From positions 26,129-90,128 of the forward strand of contig NZ_BNBC01000001.1 of NCBI RefSeq assembly GCF_014654675.1: a stretch of 64,000 bases of DNA, given 5' to 3'. The notes below the pieces were generated by a model that was given only the letters and a program-made list of their open reading frames with translations, did not search any database and was not told the DNA's origin. Source of the DNA: Streptomyces spiralis. GTDB lineage: Bacteria; Actinomycetota; Actinomycetes; Streptomycetales; Streptomycetaceae. Made by a program: the position numbers and the translations under genes. Positions 53,430 to 61,513 of the stretch are shown here, piece after piece (within the stretch, counting starts at the first letter, position 1; every line of letters starts with the position of its first letter).

Positions 53430-54622
53430 CAGGCCGCTCCCCGCAGGGCCGGCACGGGTGCCGAGAGCGCGGCGGCCAGCCGGGTCACGCCCTCGGCGAT
53501 CCGCCCCCGCGCCACGTTGCTGAAGCACAGCCGCAGTCCGTCGGCGTGTTCGCCGTCGATGCCGAAGTGGCTGCCGGGCACGTAGGAGACGCCGTGTTCG
53601 GCGGCGGCCTCGGCGAAGCGGGTGGTGTCGACACCGTCGCGGTGGCGCAGCCAGATGTAGAAGCCGCCGCCGGGCCGCTCCCACTGCCAGGGCCCGTCGG
53701 TGCCCAGTTCGGCCTCCAGCGCGTCGGCCATGAGCGCGCACCGCTCCTTGTAGCTCGTGCGGTAGGCGTCGAGCAGGTCGCTCCAGCCGGCCCGGGTGTG
53801 GAACGCGGCGAGCGCGGCCTGGGCCAGCGCGGACGGCGACAGGGACATGATCTCGGTGGTACGGCGCAGGGTCCGCGCCAGCTGCTCGGGGGCCGCGATC
53901 CAGCCGCAGCGCAGGCCCGGCGCGAACACCTTGGAGAAGGTGCCGAGGTAGATCACGCGGTCCGGGTCGAGTGCGTGCAGGGCGGTGGTGGTCTCGCCGT
54001 CGAAGGACAGCAGGCCGTAGGGGTTGTCCTCGATGAGGAGGAGGTCCAGTTCGCGGGCCGCGGCGAGCAGTTCGTGGCGGCGGGCGACGGAGAGGGTGGC
54101 GCCGGTCGGGTTCTGGAAGGTGGGGTTGCAGTACAGCAGCCGTACCGTCCGGCCGGCGGCACGCAGCCGCAGGACGGTCTCCCGCAGCGCCGCCGCATCG
54201 AGGCCGTCGGCGTCCTCGGGGGCGGGGTGGAGAGTGAGGCCGGCGGTGCGGAAGGCCGCGGCGGCGCCGGGGTAGGCGGGGGTCTGGACGAGGACGGTCT
54301 CGCCGGGCGCCGCGATCCCGAGGCCGACGGCCATCAGGCCCATCTGGGAGCCGCCGGTCGGGACCAGCCGGTCGGCGCCGGCGGTGGTGCCCTCACGGGC
54401 CATCAGGTCGTTGATGGCCGGGACGAGGGCCCCGGCGACGTGCGGGGTGGTGTACTGCAGGGCGAGTTTTCCGCCGAGCCGGACGAGCCGGGAGAGCTGC
54501 GCGGAGATCGTCTCCAGGGGCAGCACGTCCAGGTCCGGCAGGCCGCCGGCGAACGAGATGACGTCCCCGCCCCGTTCGAACAGGCGCGGCATCTCCACCT
54601 CGGGGCGTATGTCGGTCCACAT
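53429..54622 (-). CDS. PLP-dependent class I/II aminotransferase (MocR/LysN-like)
   Basis: A 397-residue fold-type I enzyme; ATG 54622 with GGGGAG 8-9 bases upstream. The PLP lysine is in YLGTFSKVFAPGLRCGW, the cofactor-stacking region is PTGGSQMGLM, and NPTFQNPTGATLS and EDNPYG are diagnostic of the branch containing LysN and MocR C-domains. It probably aminates a keto acid or an aldehyde to give an amino building block. It is coupled between the ACP and LanB-like genes. Confidence 0.9.
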   Translation of the reverse strand: MWTDIRPEVEMPRLFERGGDVISFAGGLPDLDVLPLETISAQLSRLVRLGGKLALQYTTPHVAGALVPAINDLMAREGTTAGADRLVPTGGSQMGLMAVGLGIAAPGETVLVQTPAYPGAAAAFRTAGLTLHPAPEDADGLDAAALRETVLRLRAAGRTVRLLYCNPTFQNPTGATLSVARRHELLAAARELDLLLIEDNPYGLLSFDGETTTALHALDPDRVIYLGTFSKVFAPGLRCGWIAAPEQLARTLRRTTEIMSLSPSALAQAALAAFHTRAGWSDLLDAYRTSYKERCALMADALEAELGTDGPWQWERPGGGFYIWLRHRDGVDTTRFAEAAAEHGVSYVPGSHFGIDGEHADGLRLCFSNVARGRIAEGVTRLAAALSAPVPALRGAA

Positions 54623-54627
54623 GGCGC

Positions 54628-54906
54628 TCAGCTCCCCGCTCTGGCCGGCAGCGCGGCGGCCAGCTGGTCCTGCACCGAGCGCCACAGACCGGCGGAGGAT
54701 GTCAGCGAGGGGTCGCCGATCACCTCGGGGTCGATCTCGATGCCGTAGCGCTCCTCGACCGCCATCACCAGGGCGATGGTGTGCAGGGAGTCCACGCCGA
54801 GATCCACGAGCGGGGTCTCCGGGTCGGTGACCGTCACCGCGCAGACCTGCTCGACGAGCTGGTCGAACTGCGACTGGGTCGGCTGGTCAGACTGCGACTG
54901 GTTCAT
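54628..54906 (-). CDS. Acyl/peptidyl carrier protein (second carrier)
   Basis: A 92-residue carrier protein with attachment serine S40 in LGVDSLHTIALVM. A Gln/Ser-rich N-terminal tail (MNQSQSDQPTQSQ) precedes the four-helix core. ATG 54906 overlaps the ligase gene by 20 bases. It is adjacent to the AMP-dependent ligase and the aminotransferase, so it is likely loaded by that ligase and carries the starter or the amino-acid unit, distinct from the elongation ACP at 47873. Confidence 0.92.
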   Translation of the reverse strand: MNQSQSDQPTQSQFDQLVEQVCAVTVTDPETPLVDLGVDSLHTIALVMAVEERYGIEIDPEVIGDPSLTSSAGLWRSVQDQLAAALPARAGS

Positions 54907-56476
54907 GGCTGGTCCTCGTCTGGGTGGGCTCTGCGATGGGAGGCGTCGGGGTGGAGGGCGGGGCGGGTGGCGCCGTGGCGGACGGCGGGGCCGGTGCCGC
55001 GGTGTCCGCGTGGGGCGGGCCGGGTGGATCGACCAGGAGCTGGACGGCCCTGCGGTCGGGCTTGCCGTTCTTGGTCAGGGGCACGGTGTCGATGAGGCTG
55101 ATCCGGTCAGGCCTGCGGGCACGGTCGAGCCGCAGCGCCAGATGGGCGCGGACCTCCTCGGCGGTGAGCGTGGTGCGCACCGCCAGGTGCAGCGGGCCGT
55201 CCTCCGGCTCGGGCCGCAGCGCGACCGCCGCGCTCACTCCGGGAATCCGCTCGGCGGCGTCCTCGATCTCGGTCAGGCCGAGGCGGATGCCGCGCCGTTT
55301 GATCATGTCGTCGTCGCGGCCGACGAAGTAGAGCCGGCCGTCCTCGTCGAGCCAGCCCTGGTCGCCGGTGTGGAGCTCGAGCGAGCCGTCGGCGCGGCGG
55401 ACGTAGCGCTGCTGCTGTTCGACGGGGACGCCCCAGTAGCCGGCCATCACGGTGGCGCCGTGGACGACGATCTCGCCGGTCTGCCGGGGGCCGAGAGTGG
55501 TGCCGTCGGGGGCGGTGATCCGGACCTCGTCGCCGGGGATGGGCCGGCCGACGGAGTCGGGGTGGGCGGCGTACTCGGCGGGGTCCAGGATCGAGATGCG
55601 CTTGCACTCGGTCATGCCGTACATGGAGGCGAAGCCCGATCCGGGGAAGACGTCGAGCAGTTCGGCCATGACGGCCTTGCCCGGGCGGGCCCCGGTGTTG
55701 GTGAACAGCCGCACCTTCGTGGGCCGCCGGTGCTTGCGCTGGAGGAGGGTGAGGATCTGCGCCAGCGAGGGAACCAGGGGGACGACCGTCACACCGTGGT
55801 CCTCGATCACCCGCAACAGGCCCATGTCCCCGGCGCGTTCGGCGAGAACGAGGGTGCCGCCGGTCAGGGCGCACAGCAGCGCCTGGTAGAGGCCGTAGTC
55901 GAAGGAGAGCGGCAGCCGGCACAGCACCACGTCGTCGGCGCGGTAGCCGAGGCAGGCGTTGATGGACTCCAGCGAGGCGAGCATCTGCCGGTGCGGGCAG
56001 ACGACGCCCTTGGGGCGGCCGGTGGTGCCGGAGGTGTAGATGAGCATGGCGACGGCGTCGTCGGGGACCTCGGCCGTGAAGTCGTCGGCGGGGGTCCGCT
56101 GGATCTCCTGCCAGGCACGGGCGGGTTCGGCGGTGCGCGGGGCGCTCGCTCCGGCGCCGGGCGAGCAGATCGCCAGGGCGGCGGAGCAGTCGTCGACGAT
56201 GTGGGCGAGCTGGGTGTCCGTCAGATCGGGGTGTACGGGGACGAAGACCGCGCCGATGCGCAGGGTGGCGTAGAAGAGGGCGAGGAAGGAGCGGTCGTTG
56301 CGGCCGGCGTGGACGACGCGGTCGCCGGCGGTGACGCCCTCGGCGCGCAGCCAGCCGACGGCGCGGTCCACGGCGGCGCCCAGTCCGGCGTAGTCGAGGG
56401 GGCCCTCGGAGTCGACGACGGCCGGGTGGTCGCCGCGGTCGGCGCGGCGGTGGGCGAGCAGGTCAGACACCGGCAT
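54887..56476 (-). CDS. AMP-dependent acyl/amino-acid ligase (stand-alone adenylation enzyme)
   Basis: A 529-residue ANL-superfamily enzyme. Core motifs are IYTSGTTGRPKGVV, MYGMTECKRIS and HTGDQGWLDEDGRLYFVGR, and the catalytic lysine is in LTKNGKPDRRAV near the C-terminus; a Pro/Ala-rich tail of about 40 residues follows. It activates a carboxylic acid as the adenylate and probably transfers it to the next-door carrier protein. The substrate pocket does not show the Asp that marks most alpha-amino-acid activators in a way I can verify by eye. Confidence 0.9.
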   Translation of the reverse strand: MPVSDLLAHRRADRGDHPAVVDSEGPLDYAGLGAAVDRAVGWLRAEGVTAGDRVVHAGRNDRSFLALFYATLRIGAVFVPVHPDLTDTQLAHIVDDCSAALAICSPGAGASAPRTAEPARAWQEIQRTPADDFTAEVPDDAVAMLIYTSGTTGRPKGVVCPHRQMLASLESINACLGYRADDVVLCRLPLSFDYGLYQALLCALTGGTLVLAERAGDMGLLRVIEDHGVTVVPLVPSLAQILTLLQRKHRRPTKVRLFTNTGARPGKAVMAELLDVFPGSGFASMYGMTECKRISILDPAEYAAHPDSVGRPIPGDEVRITAPDGTTLGPRQTGEIVVHGATVMAGYWGVPVEQQQRYVRRADGSLELHTGDQGWLDEDGRLYFVGRDDDMIKRRGIRLGLTEIEDAAERIPGVSAAVALRPEPEDGPLHLAVRTTLTAEEVRAHLALRLDRARRPDRISLIDTVPLTKNGKPDRRAVQLLVDPPGPPHADTAAPAPPSATAPPAPPSTPTPPIAEPTQTRTSHEPVAV

Positions 56477-57419
56477 GGACGGGCACCTCCTCCCGTACGG
56501 CGGACTCGAGGGCCTCGAGGCGGGCCTGGGCCTTGCCGATGTCGCGGGTGGTGTTGAGCGGCAGGACGGCGAGTTCGGGATGCCGGCGGCGCAGGATGTT
56601 GGTGAGGGTCTTGGCGGGTGGCAGGGACACCGTCAGCGCGGGTGCCAGCCGGGCCAGGCTCGCCAGGCACAGGTCCCAGCGCACGGGCCGTACGACCTGG
56701 TCGACCAGGCGCCGGCGGATCACCTCGGGCGTGGCGAGCACCTCGCCGTCGGCGTTGGAGAGCAGCAGCCCTTGGGGCCGGGCGAAGTGGGTGGCCTCGG
56801 CGGCGGCGGCGAAGGTCCGGCGCGCCGACTCCATGTACGGGGTGTGGAAGGCGCCGGCGACCGGCAGCGGTTTGACGGTGGCCCCGGTCGGCGGCGCGGC
56901 GGCCAGCTTCGCCAGGTCCTCCTGAAGTCCCGCCGCGACGATCTGGCCGGGGCCGTTGAACGTGGCGGCGGTCAGGCCGAGTTCGGCGATCCGGTCGAGC
57001 ACCGCCGCCTCCTCGCCGCCGACCACGGCCGCCATCGAGGTGGGCGCCTCGGCGCAGGCGGCGGCCATGGCGCGGCCGCGGACGGCGGCGAGCCGTACGG
57101 CGTCGGCGGGTGTGAGGACGCCGGCGTGGGCGGCGGCGGTCAGTTCGCCGACGGAGTGGCCGGCCACCACCGCGGTCTGCGCGGACGCCGCCGGGGCGAG
57201 CGCCTCGTGCATCAGCAAGCCCTGCGCGACCAGCAGGGGCTGGGTGTGCTCGGTCCGGGCGATGGTCGCGGCCGGGGCCTTGGTGCCCAGGTGGACCAGG
57301 TCCACGTCCGCGGCCTCGGACCAGGCCCTGACGCGCTCGGCGTACACCGGGTCGCGCAGCCAGCCGGCCAGCATGCCGGGGGTCTGGGAACCCTGGCCCG
57401 GTGCAATGATTGCGAACAT
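56463..57419 (-). CDS. Malonyl-CoA:ACP transacylase (FabD-like)
   Basis: A 318-residue acyltransferase with GQGSQTPGM, nucleophile Ser in AGHSVGE and the GAFHTPYM His motif. An Arg-bearing segment (AVRGRAMAAAC) gives malonyl specificity in this family. It supplies extender units to the cluster ACPs rather than relying on housekeeping FabD. The ribosome binding site AAAGGGGG is strong. It overlaps the ligase gene by 14 bases. Confidence 0.94.
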   Translation of the reverse strand: MFAIIAPGQGSQTPGMLAGWLRDPVYAERVRAWSEAADVDLVHLGTKAPAATIARTEHTQPLLVAQGLLMHEALAPAASAQTAVVAGHSVGELTAAAHAGVLTPADAVRLAAVRGRAMAAACAEAPTSMAAVVGGEEAAVLDRIAELGLTAATFNGPGQIVAAGLQEDLAKLAAAPPTGATVKPLPVAGAFHTPYMESARRTFAAAAEATHFARPQGLLLSNADGEVLATPEVIRRRLVDQVVRPVRWDLCLASLARLAPALTVSLPPAKTLTNILRRRHPELAVLPLNTTRDIGKAQARLEALESAVREEVPVHAGV

Positions 57420-57605
57420 TTGTTCTATCCCCCTTTCGTGTCGGGTACCTGTCGCGCGGCGCTGAGGCGGGTGGCGGCCGGTACGGCGGTGCGGTGGGAG
57501 CCGTGGAGGGAGGGGCGCTGCGTGGGGAGCCCCGGCCTTGGACGGGTGGGTGCGGGAAGGGCGGGCCTGGCGGCCGAGACACCCCCTGAGGCCGAACGGG
57601 AGGTC

Positions 57606-58409
57606 CTAGTTGCGGCCCGTGCTCTTGGCGAAGCGGCGGATCGCCATGAAGGAGAAGCCGGCGAACCAGGCGGCGATGTTGAACACGGCGCCGGCCAGGC
57701 TGGAGTGCTCGCCGCTGAAGGTGTAGCCGTCGGTGAGCCAGTAGCGGGCCAGGGTGGAGACGCCGTACATCGGGGTGTACCGGGAGATCTCCAGCATGGT
57801 GCCGCTGAGCGGGATGAACAGGTTGCCGAGGAAGGCCAGCGCGGTCATGGTCAGGCCCGGCATGTGCATCACCACCTCGGGCTTCATGACCAGGCCCATC
57901 GCGATGCCGAGCGCGGCGAACACCGCGGCCCCCAGCCAGGCGACGAGCAGGGAGGTCACCCACACCTCGGTGCTGGTGTGCGCCCCGGTCAGGGCGCCGA
58001 GGACGCCGACGATGGCGACCGGCACGGCGGCCATGACGACCGAGCAGACCACCTTGACCAGCAGATAGCCGGGCGGGGCCAGCGGGCTCAGCGCGATGGT
58101 GCGCATCCAGCCGGCCGACCGCTCCACGGAGATGGTGGCCGCGGAGCTGGTGGCGGCCATGGCGGCGCCGTAGACCGCGAGGCCGATCATCATCCAGGCG
58201 GCGAAGTTGCCGTGCGGCAGCGTCCCGTGGGCGGGGGCGGTGCGGAACAGGGCGAGGTAGAGGACCGCCGGGAGGAGCAGGGTGAAGATGGTGGTCTGGC
58301 GGTTGAAGCGGCGGCGCAGCTCGTAGCGGACGAAGGTCGGGTTGACGCCGCTGAACGGCGAGGTGCGGGCGCGGGCGGGGACGGCGGCCGGCGCGGTCAC
58401 GGTGGTCAT
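57606..58409 (-). CDS. ABC-2 type exporter permease
   Basis: A 267-residue membrane protein with six predicted helices and the ABC-2 pattern (RYELRRRFNRQTTIFTLL at the N-terminus, VERSAGWMRTIALSPL before helix 3, SGTMLEISRYTPMYGVSTLARYWLTDG late). It forms an exporter with the ATPase at 58406 and overlaps it in ATGA. After its TAG at 57606 a 186-base spacer precedes the malonyltransferase. Confidence 0.93.
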   Translation of the reverse strand: MTTVTAPAAVPARARTSPFSGVNPTFVRYELRRRFNRQTTIFTLLLPAVLYLALFRTAPAHGTLPHGNFAAWMMIGLAVYGAAMAATSSAATISVERSAGWMRTIALSPLAPPGYLLVKVVCSVVMAAVPVAIVGVLGALTGAHTSTEVWVTSLLVAWLGAAVFAALGIAMGLVMKPEVVMHMPGLTMTALAFLGNLFIPLSGTMLEISRYTPMYGVSTLARYWLTDGYTFSGEHSSLAGAVFNIAAWFAGFSFMAIRRFAKSTGRN

Positions 58410-59371
58410 CGCGAGGCCTCCTGGGGGTCGCGGCCCTGGTGGGTGATGGCCATGAAGGCCTCCTCCAGGCTGCGCGGGGCGACCTCGATCTCGGTGGCCG
58501 AGGTCTGGGTGACCAGCACCCGCAGCAGGGCGTCGGAGTCGGTGGAGTCGAAGTAGTGGCGCTCGCCGCGGACCACGCAGGAGCGGACCGCGGCCGAGGC
58601 CGCCACCGCCTGCGCGTCACGCGGGCTGATCAGAGCGGAGACGGTACGTCCGGTCATGGCGGCGCGGATGGAGGAGGCGGAGCCGTCGGCGACGACCCGG
58701 CCGCGGTCGATCATCACCACACGGTCGGCGAACTGGTCGGCCTCCTCCATGTAGTGGGTGGCGAACATGACGGTCATGCCGCGCTCGGCGTCCTCGCGGA
58801 CGGTGGCCCAGAACTCCCGGCGGGCGACGACGTCCATGCCTGCGGTCGGCTCGTCCAGCACCAGGAAGTCCGGGTCCGACAGCAGCGCGACCGCGAACCG
58901 CAGCCGCTGCTGCTCGCCGCCGGAGCACTCGGCGACCCGGCGGTGGCGCAGCGGCGTGATGCCGGCCCGGGCCATGACGTGCTCGATGTCGGCGCCGGGG
59001 TGCAGCGAGCCGAGCATCCGTACGGTCGCCTCGACGGTCAGGTCGGGCAGCAGCCCGCCGGACTGGAGCACGGCGGCGACCCGCCCGGCGCGCACCGCCT
59101 GCTGCGGCGCCTGCCCGAACAGCTCCACATGACCGGAGTCGGCCCGGGTGAGCCCCAGCAGCATGTCGATGGTGGTCGTCTTGCCGGCGCCGTTCGGCCC
59201 GAGGAAGGCCACCACCTCACCGCGGCGGATCCGCAGGTCCAGGCCGTCGACGGCGGTGAACTCCTCGCCCTTGGCGTTGCGGAACCGCTTGACGACCGTG
59301 CTGAGCACGGCGGCGGGGGCTTCCGGGGACCTCACCTCCCTCGGCGCCGGACGGAGTTGGGTTTCGGTCAT
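58406..59371 (-). CDS. ABC-2 type exporter ATP-binding protein (DrrA-like)
   Basis: A 321-residue ATPase, first gene of the biosynthetic transcript; GAGG lies 8 bases before ATG 59371. Walker A is GPNGAGKTT, the signature ECSGGEQQRL and Walker B LVLDEPTAGMD. A C-terminal extension of about 80 residues follows the ABC domain, as in antibiotic-export DrrA proteins. It probably confers export and self-resistance. Its upstream region holds the periodic SARP-type site. Confidence 0.94.
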   Translation of the reverse strand: MTETQLRPAPREVRSPEAPAAVLSTVVKRFRNAKGEEFTAVDGLDLRIRRGEVVAFLGPNGAGKTTTIDMLLGLTRADSGHVELFGQAPQQAVRAGRVAAVLQSGGLLPDLTVEATVRMLGSLHPGADIEHVMARAGITPLRHRRVAECSGGEQQRLRFAVALLSDPDFLVLDEPTAGMDVVARREFWATVREDAERGMTVMFATHYMEEADQFADRVVMIDRGRVVADGSASSIRAAMTGRTVSALISPRDAQAVAASAAVRSCVVRGERHYFDSTDSDALLRVLVTQTSATEIEVAPRSLEEAFMAITHQGRDPQEASR

Positions 59372-60012
59372 CTTCAGGTCCTCACGATTCGGTGGGGGCT
59401 GCCTTGGCGGAAACCACTCTTGCGCCCCGCGCTATCCGGCCGAACCGGAGCGGCTATCGCCGCCCTATCGAGGTACGGGCATACGGGCTGAGCTGCCGAA
59501 ACTCGCCGGACCTGAGGCGAGAGGCACCGGCGGTGCGAGCCGTCGGCGCCATCGGGATGAGCCGTCGTGACGTCATTTCACCGGCGAGGCCCGGCCTTCA
59601 AGAGCCGTACGCGTACAGCGCGGCCCGCCGGGCGGCCGCCGGCGGCCGCCACCCGTTCGACCCGGACGACCGGGGCAGATCGGGTACATGGTCCGACTCC
59701 TGCGCCCCGACCTGTCTCCGTCGAGGTCCACAGCTGCAACGGCCCCTGCTCGGGCCTGGGCTCCGCCGATCGGCTGCTCATGTCCCCGTGGGTCCGCCAT
59801 CGAGGACCTGCGTCCCCTCGACCAGCCCTCGTGAGGCGTTCCGTGAACGTATCGGCGGGCTGCTCCTGGACAGCGAGGTCCGGTGCTCCGGCCGCTGCTT
59901 CGCCCTGCCTCGGCACCCACGCCGACGCTGTTCCTGAGTGCCCACACGGCGGAACCGCCGCCCGGCCCGGACGGCATACGACGTACGGTGACAGAAAGCC
60001 GGCCGATGCGCC
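59372..60012. other. Intergenic region between the biosynthetic operon promoter and the aromatic-acid locus
   Basis: 641 bases. The part next to 59371 holds the SARP-type operator and promoter. The rest (about 59500-60012) has open frames on both strands but none with coherent codon bias or recognisable protein sequence, so it looks non-coding or is decayed gene sequence marking the cluster edge. Confidence 0.5.
59429..59472 (-). promoter_or_regulatory. SARP-type operator: 11-bp periodic direct repeats ahead of the biosynthetic operon
   Basis: Read on the minus strand, four consecutive 11-base units are CGATAGGGCGG, CGATAGCCGCT, CCGGTTCGGCC and GGATAGCGCGG. GATAG recurs at spacings of 11 and 22 bases, which places the repeats on one face of the helix, the binding geometry of SARPs. 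The site ends about 61 bases before the first start codon, with a weak AAGAGT -10-like word about 10 bases downstream. Confidence 0.7.
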
Positions 60013-60741
60013 TCAGACCGACTTGGTCTCTCCACCGTCCACGCGGAGGTTCTGTCCGGTCATATAGGCCGACTCCTCGCCGGCCAGGAAGCGCACGATC
60101 CGAGCGGCCTCCGCGGTGCTCTGCGCCCGGCGCAGCGGGATGCCGCTCGTCCACTCGGCCGGGACCACACTGGGGTCGTCCTTGGTCAGCCCGGTGAGCA
60201 CGTTGTTCATCCGGATGCCTTGTGGGCCGTACTCGTTGGCGTACAGCTTGGTGAAGGAGGCCAGCGCCGCTCGCATCGTCACCGACACGGGGAACTTCGG
60301 GCCGGGCTCGAAGGTGCCCGCGGTGGAGATGTTCACGATCGCGCCGCCGCCGGAGGCGATCAGGTGGGGCGTCACGAGGCGGGCCATGCGCACGACGTTC
60401 AGCAGGTAGAGGTCGACGCCCTCGGACCATTGCTCGTCCGTGATCTCGAGCACCGGGCCGCGCGCCGCGTGACCGCTGCTGTTGACGACCGCGTCGACCC
60501 GGCCGTACCGCGACACCGCGAGGTCGACGCACGCCTTCAGGTCCTCGACGCTGGTGTTCGAGCCGTCCAGGCCGGCGCCGCCGAGCGACTCGGCCAGGGC
60601 CCGGGCCCGGCCCGACGGCGACATCGCGACCACCCGGTAGCCGTTCGCGGCGAACTCCCGCACGCACGCGGCGCCTATTCCGGATCCGCCACCGACGACG
60701 ATCGCGACCTTCTCGGACACGGACGACGGGGTCTCAGGCAT
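60013..60741 (-). CDS. SDR-family protein lacking the YxxxK catalytic motif
   Basis: A 242-residue Rossmann protein. The cofactor motif GGGSGIG, NSSG and the Ser in NISTAG are present, and the C-terminal DGG is normal. Where YxxxK should be, the sequence reads SVTMR before AALASF, so both Tyr and Lys are replaced. It overlaps tetR by 8 bases and belongs to the phenylpropionate-type locus. It may bind a ligand without catalysing reduction, or use another mechanism. Confidence 0.88.
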   Translation of the reverse strand: MPETPSSVSEKVAIVVGGGSGIGAACVREFAANGYRVVAMSPSGRARALAESLGGAGLDGSNTSVEDLKACVDLAVSRYGRVDAVVNSSGHAARGPVLEITDEQWSEGVDLYLLNVVRMARLVTPHLIASGGGAIVNISTAGTFEPGPKFPVSVTMRAALASFTKLYANEYGPQGIRMNNVLTGLTKDDPSVVPAEWTSGIPLRRAQSTAEAARIVRFLAGEESAYMTGQNLRVDGGETKSV

Positions 60742-61369
60742 GCCCGTACTCCTTCAGGCGGGTGGCGACCAGGGACTCGAGCGCGTCGGCGGCCAAATCG
60801 GCGTAACGGGCGAAGTCGGTGTCGTCGCCGGCGGCCGCGGCCACCCGGAAGCCGTCGGTGAGCGCGCGCCCCATGACGGCCATGTCGTGCGCCAGCTCCG
60901 CCGCGACGTCCTCCGGCACGTCCGGGTACGAGGTCCGCAGGTGGGAGGTGACGAACTGGAACATCTCCTTGCGGATGGCGAGGTACCGCTGCCGGGCGAG
61001 GTTGTCCTCCAGGCGCCGCTCGAAGGCGAAGACGAGGCCGATGCTCCAGAACGCAGCGGCCGGATCGGTCAGGCTCGCGGAGGCTGCCGCCGAGCCGCTG
61101 ATGGTGCGCCGCAGCAGGTCGCGCATGTCACCGAAGGACGCGTTGGCCTGCTTCCAGACCTCGAAGCAGTAGTCGAGCAGCTCGACGAAGAGCTGCTCCT
61201 TGTTCTGGAAGTGCCAGTAGACCGAACCGATCGGCAGACCGGACGCGCGTGCGACATCGGCCATGGTGGTGCCCTCGTAACCGGCCTCGACCGCCCGCGA
61301 GAGCACGGCCTCGAGGATCGCCCGCTTCGACACCTCGGACGCCCGGTGGGTCTTCCGCCTCGTGACCAT
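60734..61369 (-). CDS. TetR-family transcriptional regulator
   Basis: A 211-residue repressor; ATG 61369 is chosen because GAGGGG lies 5 bases upstream. The N-terminal helix-turn-helix (TMADVARASGLPIGSVYWHFQNKEQLF, residues about 30-58) is standard. The C-terminal ligand domain is of the hydrophobic-acid-binding kind but has no defining motif. It diverges from the transporter gene and probably represses both directions through the CTAGAA-N6-TTCTAG dyad at 61462. Confidence 0.92.
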   Translation of the reverse strand: MVTRRKTHRASEVSKRAILEAVLSRAVEAGYEGTTMADVARASGLPIGSVYWHFQNKEQLFVELLDYCFEVWKQANASFGDMRDLLRRTISGSAAASASLTDPAAAFWSIGLVFAFERRLEDNLARQRYLAIRKEMFQFVTSHLRTSYPDVPEDVAAELAHDMAVMGRALTDGFRVAAAAGDDTDFARYADLAADALESLVATRLKEYGHA

Positions 61370-61421
61370 CGGTCCCCTCACTGCTCTTCGGACTGCAGTT
61401 CTACCAAATGCACGCCACCCC

Positions 61422-61427
61422 TTGACA
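61422..61427 (+). promoter_or_regulatory. Promoter -35 element TTGACA for the aromatic-acid operon
   Basis: A consensus TTGACA lies 87 bases ahead of the transporter ATG, followed after 17-18 bases by a CATCGT-like -10. The tetR operator candidate lies just downstream. Confidence 0.5.
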
Positions 61428-61461
61428 CCGGTGATGGGCGCTGGTCATCGTAATGCCGATT

Positions 61462-61479
61462 CTAGAACACCGCTTCTAG
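61462..61479. promoter_or_regulatory. Inverted repeat CTAGAA-CACCGC-TTCTAG, likely TetR operator
   Basis: A perfect 6-6-6 dyad in the 144-base divergent promoter, immediately after the putative -10 of the transporter operon, where bound repressor would block transcription. Confidence 0.6.
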
Positions 61480-61513
61480 GGAAGCGTCCCGATCCCGAGA
61501 CAGAGAGGTCTCC

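Noticed and set aside
59567..60067. 166-residue plus-strand open frame between the biosynthetic operon and the aromatic-acid locus
   Set aside because: No recognisable protein pattern, no convincing start signal, and codon use unlike neighbouring genes; a decayed gene cannot be excluded.
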